Notes: generated by a model not told the origin, from the sequence alone. Positions 22,102 to 33,410 are shown, counted from the first letter of the stretch. The stretch: 64,000 bases of DNA from Nemophila menziesii (GCA_029959085.1 JARWIR010000035.1:1765501-1829500); one strand, 5' to 3'. Made by a program: numbers and translations.

Positions 22102-23266
22102 TGGTGGTCCTTTGTGTGTTCTAAAATAAATGCGAAAAGTAATTGAACCACAACCGCAAGTGTACGGTTGTCCCAAGTAGTAATAATGATTCCAGGATCG
22201 TTCGCAGGGATGGTTGGTTAACTACAATGCTTATCAAGTAATGATTGGTTTCACTTAAGAAAGCAATTAAAAGATATAATGATTGATTGGCTGTTTGTAT
22301 TAATTCTAAGTAATGAAAGACTAAAGTGAAAATGCAAATAAATACTAAGACGCAAGTAAATGAATGTAAGACGCAAATATGAGAAGGCAGTACTTGAGAG
22401 ACGCAAGGGATCCTCCTAATTCTATTTCATAACATATGCTGTTTAAGGGTTAAATTGGTCAATTAACAATGGTCGGGATTCTATAATCCTTGTACCCCCG
22501 TCAGGGTGGACTACAAGGCTATTCTAGAGTGTCACCAGTCCCGTCAGGGTAAATATGATCCACCTTCGAATGATTAAGCAATTTTACCACATTGGCCCTA
22601 AAATTAACTAAGCTCCTCGGAGTCAAATAGTTTATATTTTAGAATGAGTAATTGAGTCCGTACCTAAACCCTCTGTCAGGATGATCCACACGCTACATAT
22701 GTGGAATAGCCTAGATACTAACACCTGTTCTTGGTTAATTACTCTGAAAACAATAAATAATCTCAAATTACATAAAAGAGTAAAAGACCTAATTTAATTT
22801 AATTTATTAAAAACCCAAATTCAGACATATGAAATTTAACAGAATAGGGATTCACCCATTAAGCATTCTCAAGTACTATGATGAAATTAGCTCATGATAA
22901 AAGAAATTAAAACTAAATTAAAAGAAAGAGAACTCATAATGTTTTTGCAGAATTAAAAATAAAGAAAACCCAATTTCTGGAATTGGATTTGGCTGAGAAT
23001 GGAGATATAGACACTCTCCAGCTCTACAGCTTTCTTCTTCTTCCTTCGTTGACTTCTCTCTGTTGCTTCTGCTTATGAATAATGAGTTGTCTAAAAAATA
23101 GAAGTCAAAAGACCCTTTTATAAGCTCAAATTCGGACTTGGACCTATTCTTTTAATTAAATGAAATATTGAAGGCCCAAGTCCATTAACTTAGCCCAAAA
23201 TCCCGTAACTGCTGGACCACCTCCACTAAAAGAGCTCTAGCCGATTCGTTATAACTCCGATTGAAC
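22102..23266 (-). repeat. Element D 5' LTR, partial
   Basis: Ends CCACCA at 22102 on the minus strand. 22950-23266 is nearly identical to 5739-6070. The outer ~400 bp of the LTR (equivalent to about 6070-6468) are missing. From 23267 the sequence is copia element E, so the boundary is a deletion or illegitimate joint rather than an LTR end. Confidence 0.85.
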
Positions 23267-23295
23267 CGAAAGCTATACTTCCCTCGAACATTACC

Positions 23296-23549
23296 TTTCA
23301 GTTCATCAAGTCCTTCTCTAAGAACCACCCTTTAAGGGCTATGACCTTTTGATTTCTTCATTTAGAGATTGTTTAAGGACGTCTCCTTTTAACATTCTAT
23401 TATGAAGTTTGGGTCTCGTGATTACCCGTGAATTCATCAAGTCCTTCTCTAAAGGACCACCTTTTAGGCTATGAATTCTCTATGAGTTTAAACACTCAGT
23501 ACGTTTTATTCATCAAGTCCTTCTCAACAGGACCACCACAGGTGGCTAT
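23296..23549 (-). repeat. Three copies of a hairpin-bearing repeat after the element E pol
   Basis: Sense-strand (minus) units share GAGAAGGACTTGATGAA preceded by GGTGGTCCT or close variants. They lie at about 23506-23549, 23428-23474 and 23300-23345. GTCCT and AGGAC can pair in the first two. Element F has the same three units near 46295-46555. Confidence 0.75.
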
Positions 23550-23559
23550 GAATTTTAAG

Positions 23560-24352
23560 ATGATTTTGTTTTGAGCCATAGGGATGGAGAGAATCACATT
23601 GACCCATTGGTCACATGTTCCCCATTAATGGGTTTCAACCCCATCCATCTCGACGTCTCCAGGACTACTCTCCTGGTTAAGCCTTTGGTAAACGGATCAG
23701 CTAGGTTGTTCTCTGATCGTACATATTCCAAGGCTATCACACCATTTTTCAATAACTGTCTTACTGACCCATGTCTGATGCGAATATGTCTCTTCTTCCC
23801 ATTATAGACGCTATTAAGAGCGACTCCAATGGCTGCTTGTTAATCACAGTGGATACATACAGGTTTGGCACTTCCTTCCCAAAGTGGCACATCCGATAAG
23901 AGACTTCTCAACCACTCAGCTTCTTGCCCAGTTAACTCTAGTGCTATGAACTCAGACTCCATAGTGGAGCGTGCTATACAAGTATGATTGTAAGACTTCC
24001 ACGATACAGTACCTCCCCCTAAGGAGAACACATAACCACTGGTGGAGTTTACTTCGTCATTGTCAGAGATCCAGTTTGCATCACAAAAGCCCTCAAGGAC
24101 TGCAGGGTATTTGTTATAGTGCAAGCCTAGATCGATGGTTCACCTCAAGTATTTCAATAGACGGCGAAGTGCAACCCAGTGGTCACTACTCGGGCTATGA
24201 GTATAGCGACTAAGTCTACTCACGGCATAGGAAATATCGTGTCGAGTATAGTTCATCAAGAACATCACACTTCCTATGATTTTAGCATATTCATTTTGGG
24301 ATACAGCATCTCCAACATCCAACATGTTTGGATAAATTAATGCTATAATCAT
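23560..24352 (-). pseudogene. Element E RNase H and pol C-terminus
   Basis: The frame reads [20 protein letters not shown] (about 24200-24270) and then the copia RNase H core: [41 protein letters not shown] and [11 protein letters not shown]. The catalytic Asp in CDANW and Glu in MESEF are kept. The frame shifts several times; the last coding segment, near 23600-23830, contains RHIRIRHGSV and LADPFTKGLTRRVV. RNase H would remove RNA during reverse transcription. Inactive copy. Confidence 0.88.
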
Positions 24353-25234
24353 AAGGAGTATTTACATGCGTTACCTCAAAGGAATTTAACTTCTTCAGCA
24401 TCCTTTCTACGTAATGAGACTGATTCAGGGCAATACCATTACTGCTCCTAATAATTTTTACCCCAAGTATTACATCAGCTTCTCCCATATCTTTCATGTC
24501 GAATCTGGAAGACAAGAAGCGTTTAGTCTCATTTATAATATGAATAGTAGTACCAAAGATGAGCATGTCATATACATAGAGGCAGATGATAACACACTCT
24601 GAATTTGTTACCTTGGAGTAAACACATGAGTCAGAAGTGTGAGCTATAAAACCATCTGAAATGAGAGTACTATCTAGTTTTTTATACCATTTTTTCGGTG
24701 CCTGTTTCAAACCATACAAGGATTTTTTTCAACTTACACACTTTGTCCCCTTGACTAGTGACTACACCCTTCAGGTTGAGCCATGTAGATCTCTTCATCT
24801 AGATCTCCGTTCAGGAACGCAGTTTTGACATCCATTTGATGTATTACAAGTTCGTGAATGACGGCTAGAACAATGAGGGTTCTTATCGTGGCAATTTTGG
24901 TCACTGGGGAATAAGTGTCAAAGTAGTCTAAACCTTTCTTTTGGGTGAAGCCCTTAATAACAAGTCTTGCTTTGAATTTTTCTATTGAGCCATCGGGTCT
25001 CAACTTTTTCTTAAAAATCCATTTTCTACTAATAGGTTTGCTACCCCTAGGTAAGTCGGTTAATTCCCATGTATGGTTACTTTTAATTGACTCAAGTTCA
25101 CTATTAATGGTCTCTTTCCAAAAACTAGCATCTATAGATTTTAAAGCATCATCATAAGTTTTTGGGTCTTCCTCCATGAGGAGGCAGTTGACTACCTGTT
25201 CGTTTAATAGATCAATGTGAAAACCTTCGGTCAT
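24291..25234 (-). pseudogene. Element E reverse transcriptase (copia type)
   Basis: RVT_2-type RT split by a frameshift near 24740. The first part contains FWKETINSELESIKSNHTWE, KWIFKKKLRPDGSIEKFKAR, FDTYSPVTKIATIRTL and HQMDVKTAFLNGDLDEEIYM. The second has MYGLKQAPKKWYKKLD and [20 protein letters not shown]. The catalytic box reads LYVYDML at 24567-24578 instead of YVDD: a GAT to TAT change removes the first Asp of the pair. Element F keeps YVDD at the same site. The RT is therefore dead by a point change as well as by frameshift. Confidence 0.92.
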
Positions 25235-25242
25235 AAAGGCTG

Positions 25243-26384
25243 TTATAAAGTCAGGGCCGAAGCTGGACTCGATCCTCGCCTCTTACTTCTTTTAGGTTCT
25301 TCCTCAGGAATACTACTAGGCTCCATGGAAGTGGAGAGTTTAGGAAAAACATCACAAAGAGGTAAAACATCATTAGTAGATAAGTTATCAACAGGTAAAG
25401 AAGCATTGGCAGTATTTAAATCTTTCAAAGGGAAAACATGTTCAAAGAACTCAGCATCTCTAGATTCACAAATAGAGTTATCTTCTAAGGACAAGAATCT
25501 GTATGCCGCACTATTGTGAGCGTACCCTATGAAAATTGAGTCAACGGTTTTGGGTCCAACGGTGACAGTTTTAAAATCAGGTAGTTTGACTTTGGCTAGG
25601 CACCCCCCACACTTTTAAAAATTTCAGGTTTGGTGGAAAACCCTTCCACATCTCATAAGGGGTATTTTCTAAGGATTATGTGGTACCCTATTAAGTACAT
25701 AACAGGCTGATAAGACGGCTTCCCCCACATGTTGTTTGGTAAACCTGGACTTATTAACAAGACATTCATAGTCTCATTAAGGGACCTATTCTTTCTTTCT
25801 ACTATGCCATTTTGTTGGGGTGTATAAGGGGCACTAAGTTCGGGGATAATCCCATTTGTTTCACAAAACTCTTTAAGGGAATTTGAACTATACTCGCCTC
25901 CTCTATCGGACCTAAGTCGTATGATTTTACAGTCTAGTTGGTTTTCAACTTCAGCTTAATATTTTAAAAACGCATTTTCCGCCTCATCTTTAGTTTTAAG
26001 AAGATATACTTTAGTAAATCTAGAGTAGTCATCTACGAAGGTTATGTAATAAAGTTTTCCTCCTCTACAAGCGGAGTTTTTAAAATAAGCTAAGTCCGAA
26101 TGAACTAATTCAAGCAATTTAGTTTGTCTCGTGGTAACGGGTTTAAAAGGTTTTTTCGCAAGTTTGGACTCTACACATATTTGTAATATTTCAAAGTCAT
26201 CCACGTTGTGAACGGGTATTAGTCCAAGATTTTTAAGCCTTTTAACAGACGCAACATTTAAATGGCCTAGTCTACCATGCCACGTTTGAAAAGACTCAAC
26301 AATATAAGCAGAATTAGATGCATTCTCATTAAGGGTTAAAGTGTTTAAAACAAACAGGCCATTATTAAGGTACCCTTTCCCCAC
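25243..26384 (-). pseudogene. Element E integrase and linker
   Basis: Begins with the pre-integrase zinc region WHGRLGHLNVASVKRLKNLG; its first Cys is lost (LQICVESK, where F has KCQICVESK). The catalytic core follows: LVHSDLAYF, FVDDYSRFTKVYLLKTKDEA, SDRGGEYSSNSLKEFCE, SAPYTPQQNGIVERKNR and GLPNNMWGEAV. A frameshift lies near 25955 and another in the core-to-RT linker. The linker (25243-25494) is acidic and ends RRSKRRGSSPAS. Integration enzyme of a copia element, inactive. Confidence 0.88.
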
Positions 26385-27685
26385 GAACTCGTCATTTTTG
26401 GTGATAATGACTTTCCCCCCTCGAAGACAAGTTTGAGACTAACTTTGTTAAGAAGAGCCCCGAAAACTAAGTTCCTACAGAGAGAGGGGACGAAGAGAAC
26501 ATCATTCAGTTCAAGAATCTTACCAGAGGTGAGTTTGAGGGGAACCTGACCTTTCCCGAGAATAGTAATCGTGGAAGAGTCACCCAAGTACACACACTCA
26601 CCATCAGTTGCCTTTTTGAATTTCTTGAACAGTGCTTTGTTTTCGCAGAAATGGCGAGAAGCTCCAGTGTCAAGGATCCACTCACTCTTGTTCTCTACCA
26701 AGTTTACCTCAACCATTACCGCGACGATTATTTCTTCAGTCTCAGTTAGATTAGCGGCAGCTTTGGGACCCTGGCCAGCCTTAAGGGAATATTCGAAAGA
26801 TCTATGTCCTTCTTTGCCACAACAATAACAGGCCCCTTTAGGTTTTTGAATCTTACCAGAGGTTTTGAATCCTCCACCTTGTTTGTTGGAGTTGCCGTGA
26901 TTCTTGTTTCCCCCAGACTTCGACTTGTTGGAACCTTGTTACTTTCCCTTCCCTTTGAACCTGTCTTTGTTACCTTGGCCAGAACCTTCGACGAGATTAT
27001 CTTTCGAGGAATGAGAAGGGAAAGAGATTGACTTATCCTTTAGTCGATTCGCTTCTTCGACTTGGATGTGGCTGATGAGCTCTTGGAGGGTCATTTCTTT
27101 CTTTTTGTGTTTGAGGTGGTTGCGGTATTCACTCCAAGATGGGGGAAATTTCTCAAGCAAAATGGTGGCTTGGAGAATTTCACACATCTTCATGCCTTCG
27201 GCGATTACCTCCGCACATAGGTTCTCGTACACATGAAGTTGTTCAGTCATGGGTTTCTGATCCGCAAGCCTAAAATTATACCAATTCCCAGTCACGTACT
27301 TCTTCTTCCCAGAATCATCAGCCCCATATTTCTTCTCGAGAGTTTCCCATATGACCTTTGCCTATTTCTCTTTGGCAAGGAGATAAAAAATGGGATTAGT
27401 AACGTTGTTCAACATCCAGCCCCGAGCCATGGTATTAGCTCTTTTGAACCTGGATTCGAGGGTAGCATGCCTAGCTAGCTCTTGTTAAGTATGAGCTCTA
27501 ATTTCCAAAAGTGGAGGAGCCTCGACTATAGCAAAGTCGAGTTCATACTGTTCAAGGCAAATCATATTTTTTTGCACCCAACGCTTGTAGTTAGAACCAT
27601 TAAGGGGTTCCAACTTGTTCGCGTCGAGAAGTGGCTTTGTGTTCAAAGAAGAACCAGCAGCGGAAATAGGAAGAGCCATTTTCAA
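26345..27685 (-). pseudogene. Element E Gag and protease
   Basis: Starts at 27685 (MKMALPISAAGSSL), soon after the 5' LTR. A copia Gag of the UBN2 kind follows: LEPLNGSNYKRWVQKNMICL, MARGWMLNNVTNPI, LLEKFPPSWSEYRNHLKHKK and TLQELISHIQVEEANRLKDK. The zinc knuckle reads CYCCGKEGHRSFEY, with the last Cys changed to Tyr. The protease active site WILDTGASRHFCENK is intact, followed by VYLGDSSTITILGKGQV and VLFVPSLCRNLVFGALL. Stops near 27485, 27300 and 26940 and a late frameshift break it. Confidence 0.9.
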
Positions 27686-28066
27686 AAATAACCGGTGAAA
27701 AAAGAAAATGAATATCTTTTTAAATTGTGATTAAAAGAATCACCAGTTTCACAACAGAAATGGTTTCCAAAGAAAAACTAATGATTAAAAAACAATTTTC
27801 ATGTAAACTAACTATTACAAGAAAACTGAATTACAATTACAATAAAAATCGAATAACAATTACACGGAAATTCAATTGAAATACACTTACACGGAAATGA
27901 AAAGAAAAACAGAAACCAGAGTCACTGATAGTCGTTAAAAAGATATTTCGGCGGACCGGTATCTCTAACGGAAAACTAAAACGTAACTAGTTTTTAGAGA
28001 GAATGTGAGGCAGAGTGTTTTTTCTTTCTTGTGTATTTCGTAACTGGAATGAGTGTAGGGAGAGAT

Positions 28067-28075
28067 CTTTATATA
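28067..28075 (-). promoter_or_regulatory. TATA box of the element E LTR
   Basis: TATATAAAG on the minus strand, in the context CCCCTATATAAAGATC. Elements F and E share this placement upstream of the Gag start. Confidence 0.6.
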
Positions 28076-28416
28076 GGGGAGAGGAGAGGAAGACTCAAGC
28101 CATTCAGAAACGTCCCCATTAAGTCCCACGATTCCCTCCCGGAATTGACTTGATTGGGTTGACGGTTTTGATTGGCTTGTAACCTCAACGTTTTTTATAT
28201 TCTGTAACATCTTTGACCTTGATATTCCCACGTGTTGACTATCTCCTTGTAACAGCTGCTGGAATATTCTTATTCTTTAACGCGTGCGTGATTGGTGGAG
28301 ACTTGTCTCAACGTTTGAGTTTGAGTTGTCAACGACCACTATAAGAGCTCGTAGGAAAATCCATTTCATTTTTCAACTCCCCAAACTCCCAAACTCCCCA
28401 AACTCCCCAACTCCCC

Positions 28417-28508
28417 CATGAGCCCACGACCCACGCCGTCGCCGGCGCCGGCACCGGTGCCGGGCCGGGCGGGTGGGTGGGTGGTGGTTGTGGTGCGCGC
28501 GTGTGGGG
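28417..28508. other. CG-rich island inside the element E LTR
   Basis: Contains GCCGTCGCCGGCGCCGGCAC, GTGCCGGGCCGGGCGGG and GGTGG runs ending GCGCGCGTGTGGG, in an AT-rich LTR. Equivalent islands occur in both LTRs of F. A proline-rich open frame across it is a composition artefact. Confidence 0.65.
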
Positions 28509-28778
28509 TCTTCCTTGTTCCCTTTTAGCTTGCATAGTGACTAGCTCTTGTGATAAGAATACATAGGTGAGTTTATATAGTAGATAAACTTTTTTACTCA
28601 CCTCCTATGTGGGACAAAAACATTCACAAAAGTAGTCTTTTACACTTCTCAAAGGGAATGGGAAGAGTCTTAGTTAATCTTCTATATTAATCATAGTCTC
28701 TTCCTCTTCTCCTAAAATAACATGATCGGATTAACGATTACACATTTAAATTAACAAATGTAAAGCATTATTCCAACA

Positions 28779-28825
28779 ATACCTCCTTCCGAGTGGATAT
28801 AACGGTATGATTTGATGCGGAGACT
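28779..28825. other. Short flank between elements E and B
   Basis: 47 bp between the E LTR end and the B LTR start. The last five bases (28821-28825) are the AGACT target duplication of B. Confidence 0.7.
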
Positions 28826-30347
28826 TGATGTCTCCCTATTTTTGATGAATTAATATTAGTTGGAGACATCATTTGTAGTGATTTAGAAGTCATTCTAGTC
28901 GATTTTCTTGAGAAATGTTACACTTTCCTATTTTGAGTCTTGATTTAGTAAATTATTGTTTTTAGAGCATATTTGGTTTAATTATTTATTTAGTGTAAAG
29001 ATTTAAAGATAATTATGGAGATTAATTAGATTCCATGTCAAAGACTAAAAGATATGGAAATAGATAAGCATGGTAATTGGAGATAAGGAAAGAAAAGCTA
29101 AAATCATGGAAAAGGAAAAGCTGTCATAATCTTGAATTTCACCATCCACGACCACAAATCAGATTATATCTCAAAATCGGTGAGGAATTTGGAGAAACGG
29201 TCAAGAGAAAAGTTGAATATCTTTCCGAGACGATGAATTTCGACTACTCATACGCATCAAATGGATGATTATTGAAGCTTCTAGGACCAAAACAAAAACG
29301 GGCCTGATTCCATGTTTTAAGGTTACGAATTTGAGTTGGGCTTGGAGTCCACTACTTACCTTCTCTTTCAAGAAAACGAATTAGAGTTCCTAAACACCTG
29401 TAAATACACCCTTATACCATTGTAAACATGTCCTTTCTCAGTTTCAAGCTTAGGATTAGTCCTTACATGTATTTTCTTAGTTTTAAATAATAGCTTAGTC
29501 CTTTAAATTAATATTCATCTTTAGAATCAAGCTATTCATCCAAGAAGCAAGCTGACCTATAAAGCAAGACAAGAAGAAGAAGTTGGAGAGTGACAAACTC
29601 CTCTTCTACATCTCACCTTCTCTATATCTAGGGTATTTAGCTACAGATTTATGCTCAACCATATTTCTAAGCTATTATTCTGTAAGTTTTACTTTTATTT
29701 GTTGGGTTATTATTTTGTCTTTAATTCATTAATACTATTTGTTATGTTAATTAATTGAGTTTGGCGTATATTGTTATTATGTGTTTTGACTTATTGTTAC
29801 AACCTTAGATTTGGCCAATCTTAAGATTATACTTAGTTATTGACAACACCACATAATCGTCTAGTTTTGATCCTTTGCCTAACTAGATAGCCATAAATGT
29901 TTGATTTAATCACCAATCATTTCTCAGGAATCCTTGGTAGTGGAGAGGTTGCTCCTAAGCCTAATAAAGGCTAGGTAGAATTTAGAATCCTGGTTAATAT
30001 ATAATTTTAATCTGTGACAGGTTAGAATAACAACTTAGTAAAATAGACTCATATTAGTGACCCTATTCTATTAGACTTACATTCATATTTATTTATCTGC
30101 ATTCTTATTTATTAATTCTCATCAGATAGTTATTCATATTATTTTATTCTAAAACATCTAAATTCATCTATGCTTGTTAAATATAATTGGATCTAACAGA
30201 TTAAATCCCTGCGAACGAACTTAACTTCTCATTAAAATTTACAAACGATCTGTGATACTTGCAGTGAGTTCCGTGGTTCGCAAGGGTGTGTGCTCTTTAT
30301 TATTGTCTTTATTTATCTATTATTTTATCACACCCTTGCCCCCACCA
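28826..30347 (+). repeat. Element B 5' LTR
   Basis: 1522 bp, TGATGTCTCCC...CCCACCA. It differs from the 3' LTR at scattered sites. One is the TATA region: TGTAAATA at 29399-29406 here, but TATAAATA at 36511-36518 in the 3' LTR. Confidence 0.92.
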
Positions 30348-30353
30348 TGTTTT

Positions 30354-30371
30354 TGGTGCCGCTGCCGGGGA
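30354..30371 (+). other. Element B primer binding site
   Basis: TGGTGCCGCTGCCGGGGA, the tRNA-Asp-type site with one more change (C to T at position 4) than in A, C and D. Confidence 0.8.
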
Positions 30372-30474
30372 TTTATCTTTAAATTAAATCTATTGTGTGT
30401 TTATTTAGTGTAGAAGTTTTTATTTGTTTTAAGTTTTACGCTTTCTTTTTGTTTTAGTCTTTTTCAGGTTTCAG

Positions 30475-31635
30475 ATGGCTAATCAACGGTTAGAGCTAGG
30501 TTTTCCTAGTCAATTTCGAGTTCAACGCATTGGGATTAGCGTCCCAATCATTCAAGCCGTTAAATTCAAGCCTGGTCTTGATTTAATTAATCAATTCGCG
30601 AGCTATGAAAAATTTAATGGTGATACAAATCAAGATCCGGTCAGATCTGTTCAGAAATTCATGCAATTCTGTGATGCCTACATTAATGATGCTGTTACAC
30701 AAGAACAGATGTATTATTTATTGTTTCAATTCTTCCTGACCAGGAAAGCAAGTGATTGGTTTGATGATTAACCTCCTGAGCTAATAACCAATTGGGTCAA
30801 GCTTCAAGAAAGATTCCTTGATAAATATTATCCTACAAGTATGCGAGTGAAGGAACTATTGGAGCCTATGAGTTTCTTACAAGAAGCCGGAGAGAGTGTT
30901 TGCGAAGCATGTACGCGATTTCAAAGGATGTTGTCAAGATGTCCACTACATGGATACACGCCACAATTACAATTATCCATGTTCTATAATGGACTCGATA
31001 GAGAGTCAAGGCTGAGAGCAGATAATATGGGTCGTGGTAATTTTGTCTCTATGGATCCAAAAGAAGCAAAGAGTGATATGGAAATAATCATTGAGAACAA
31101 CATGAGTTGGCCACAAGAACAAACTCCTACCACTAACGAAGAAGAAGAAGCGTGGATTTCAAGCTTGCAAGCTCAAATACAACAACTCGCTATAACTGTT
31201 AAGGAAATCATCCCAAAGCCACCTCAACAGTTATACCTGCAAGAACAAGCCTATGAAAACCAAGCTAATCATCCACCAAGCTGCAATGTGCATAATGTAA
31301 GTCAAGCTCAATCACGTCCTCAAGAAGAAATCACTAAGTTAAAAGAGACTATTATTCAATTCATCAACTTCTCGAAGGATAATATGAGCAGACTTGAATC
31401 AAAGATCGATGCATCAGTAGTGAAAAGCCTGCAACAACATAATCAAGATCTGAAACAACATAATCAACTTTTAGAGAAGAATGTGATGCGACTCACTACA
31501 ATCATAGAACAAATGCAAAGTCAACTCCTACAATTGACCCAAGATACAACATCTAACATGAAGAAGATCCAATACGTTGACGACAAGGTTAAGACTATTA
31601 GTCTTCAAGCTCAAAAGATACGAGATAGTCGTTGA
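30475..31635 (+). pseudogene. Element B Gag
   Basis: Starts MANQRLELGFPSQFRVQRIG about 100 bp after the primer site. The capsid-like retrotransposon Gag domain has FNGDTNQDPVRSVQKFMQFC, TQEQMYYLLFQFFLTRKASD, WVKLQERFLDKYYPTSMR and MFYNGLDRESR, aligning in order with Gag of D. One in-frame TAA (30769-30771) splits it. The C-terminal third is Gln-rich and predicted coiled coil (ETIIQFINFSKDNMSRLESK, HNQLLEKNVMRLTTIIEQMQ). The CCHC zinc knuckle found in D, A and C is not present. The frame ends in a TGA at 31635 and continues one base out of phase in the protease ORF. Confidence 0.88.
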
Positions 31636-32653
31636 AGCGCTACCATCTCCCTCAAAAGGAGATGTTCTACCAAACAAGTCAAACGTAAGTCGGATAAACT
31701 TAGATGAGATAATCGTTGAATATTGGGTCGAAGAAGTTGAACAAGGTGAGATTAAGAAGCCAAGAATAGTTGATGAACCAAGAATTGAAGAGAAAATTAG
31801 AGCAAGACAGCCACCCATACATTGCCACTATCCCGCTTATCCAAAGGAGCAACAACAGAAGTGTATAGAGGCGTTAAAACAAGTGAAAATTAACGTCCCT
31901 TTACTCAAAGCTATGGAAGGAAGGCGAAACTATGATCGATTCTTTATGGAGGCACTCTCTAATAAAGAATGGTTCACAAGATCCAAATCTGTGACACTTA
32001 ATGAAGGGATATCAGCACAAGTTCAGCAAAAATTACCACCGAAGCTTAAAGATCCGGGAAGTTTCAACCTCCCAATCAAAATAGGTGGTATATTTCATGG
32101 AAATGCCATGTGTGATTTAGGGGCAAGTCTGAATATCATGCCCAAAAGTATATTCAAGAAGATTGGTATTAGTGATGCGAAACCGACATCCGTAATCTTA
32201 CAACTTGCGGATCAATCAACAGCAAAGCCGTGGGGAGTCATTGAGGATGTACTCGTTCAAGTAGGTAACATTGTTATTCCCACGGACTTTATTATTCTTG
32301 ATTATAAGGCAGATAAGAATGTCCCATTCATTCTTGGGCGTCCATTCCTAGCCACCAGCGATACTATAGTGAATGTGAATGAAGGAACCATGACTCTCCG
32401 TATTGAAGATAACTCTGAAACATTCTATGTTTCGGGGAAGAAGAAAAAGAAAAATGAGTCAAAAGAACTATATCCGATTAGAGTTGTAACCAAGAAGCCA
32501 GAATACGTAAGCCCCCAAGAAACCATGGAGAAAAAGATTGAGTTTGGGGTAGGAGACGAGGTAGCATGGAGACCTCCAACCCCAAACATAGCAGTTCTTG
32601 GAAGGGGCCCTATGTTATCACGCAAATCATCTCAGAAGGAGTGGTCGAAATAA
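31577..32653 (+). pseudogene. Element B protease ORF
   Basis: The genuine part begins near 31630, one base out of phase with Gag, and encodes the Gag C-terminal linker and aspartic protease. It includes KQVKINVPLLKAMEGRRNYD, KLPPKLKDPGSFNLPIKIG, the active site MCDLGASLNIMPKSIFKKIG (near 32110-32160), QLADQSTAKPWGVIEDVLVQ, FIILDYKADKNVPFILGRPF and NEGTMTLRIED. The protease motif is intact. After it comes a short Lys-rich linker and a tail ending GRGPMLSRKSSQKEWSK, then stop; no RT follows. Whether the Gag-to-protease frame change is a mutation or a programmed shift cannot be told; the in-frame stop upstream favours decay. Confidence 0.88.
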
Positions 32654-32954
32654 AAGCTATCGAAGGTTTCAAGCTCGAGTTGGTAAGTGTTAATCATCTC
32701 ACTCAATGCTGGGGAGGCTATAAAAAGAAATAACCGAGGTAACTCGTCTAACTTTGAAAGACGTTAAACAAAAGTGCCCTCTAGGAGACATCCCATAGTA
32801 ATTTTTATGTTTTTATGTTTTTAGTTTTAGTTTAGTTTAGTTGTTTTTAGTTGATATTGTGTATTTGAGAAAGGTATTAGTGTTTTTGGATGCTAGATAT
32901 TAAAGAAATCGAGTTTGTGAAGCAAAAACGAATTTTTTTGGGAGTTTTCTGACA

Positions 32955-33405
32955 TGCCACCGGTATACCGGACCCTACCAGCGGTATACCGCAGATCAGA
33001 AAACCCGTGCCCACGTGTTTACAACTTGGGTATTTTGACGAAGAATAGATTTATTGGAACGGTAGCTCCGGTATATCGGGCCCCATGGCCGGTAAACCGC
33101 CCAACGCCGCTGTGTCGAAAAAAAAAATCCGGACACAATCTGAGAAAATTTCGGCACGTCATATCTTTGCGCTCGGATGTCGGAATCTGGTGATCTTTGA
33201 GCCTAAACTGCATAACTTTTTGAGATCTAGTTGTTGGGGAGGTTGTCATTCTCGACCGGTATGCCGGCCAGAACTCCGGTATACCGGCCTGAAAACCCGT
33301 GCCCACGGGGTAAGGACTCGGGTTTTAAGCCGAAAGGTAGAATTTCGAAAGCCAGAACTCCGGTATACCGGGCCCCATGGCCGGTATACCGCCCGAAAAC
33401 GCTGG
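32955..33405 (+). repeat. GC-rich dyad repeats of element B
   Basis: Two diverged copies of a unit of about 295 bp begin near 32958 and 33253. Each has CCGGTATACCGG-type dyads, GAAAACCCGTGCCCACG, a TTTTGACGAA/TTTTAAGCCGAA stretch and CGGGCCCCATGGCCGGTA. Between them, a TCATATCTTTGCGCTCGGAT segment is also found in C (57696-57720). Confidence 0.8.
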
Positions 33406-33410
33406 AGATA

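Larger units (their letters stand above)
5739..23266 (-). mobile_element. Element D: Athila/Tat-like Ty3-gypsy retrotransposon, degraded, interrupted by element A
   Basis: Minus-strand order from the right: partial 5' LTR (22102-23266), primer site (22078-22095), gag-protease, RT-RNase H, integrase N-terminus. Element A interrupts at 10494-17454. Then come the integrase C-terminus, GC-rich tandem repeats, a late extra ORF, polypurine tract and partial 3' LTR (5739-6468). The tRNA-Asp-type primer site, CDLGAS protease and late ORF point to the Athila/Tat lineage. The integrase core is absent, RT has a changed catalytic Asp, and stops and frameshifts are frequent. Each LTR lacks a different end; together they suggest an original LTR of about 1.6 kb. 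Confidence 0.9.
23267..28778 (-). mobile_element. Element E: Ty1-copia retrotransposon missing its 3' LTR
   Basis: Minus-strand order from the right: 5' LTR (27726-28778), Gag, protease, integrase, RT and RNase H, which is the copia order (integrase before RT). It is homologous throughout to element F. The 3' LTR and about 200 bp before it are lost at the joint with D (23267). Stops and frameshifts occur in every domain, and the RT catalytic box is mutated. Confidence 0.92.
27726..28778 (-). repeat. Element E 5' LTR
   Basis: On the minus strand it starts TGTTGGAATAATGC at 28778 and ends AATCACA at 27726, followed by ATTTAAAAAGATATTC as in F. Similar in layout to the LTRs of F. It has a TATA box and a CG-rich island. 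Confidence 0.8.

Noticed and set aside
28329..28601. Proline-rich 90-codon frame
   Set aside because: Antisense to the CG-rich island in the copia LTR; composition artefact.
30475..32653. Host gene for a Gag-like protein with aspartic protease
   Set aside because: Bounded by LTRs and a target duplication, with a stop and a frameshift; it belongs to element B.
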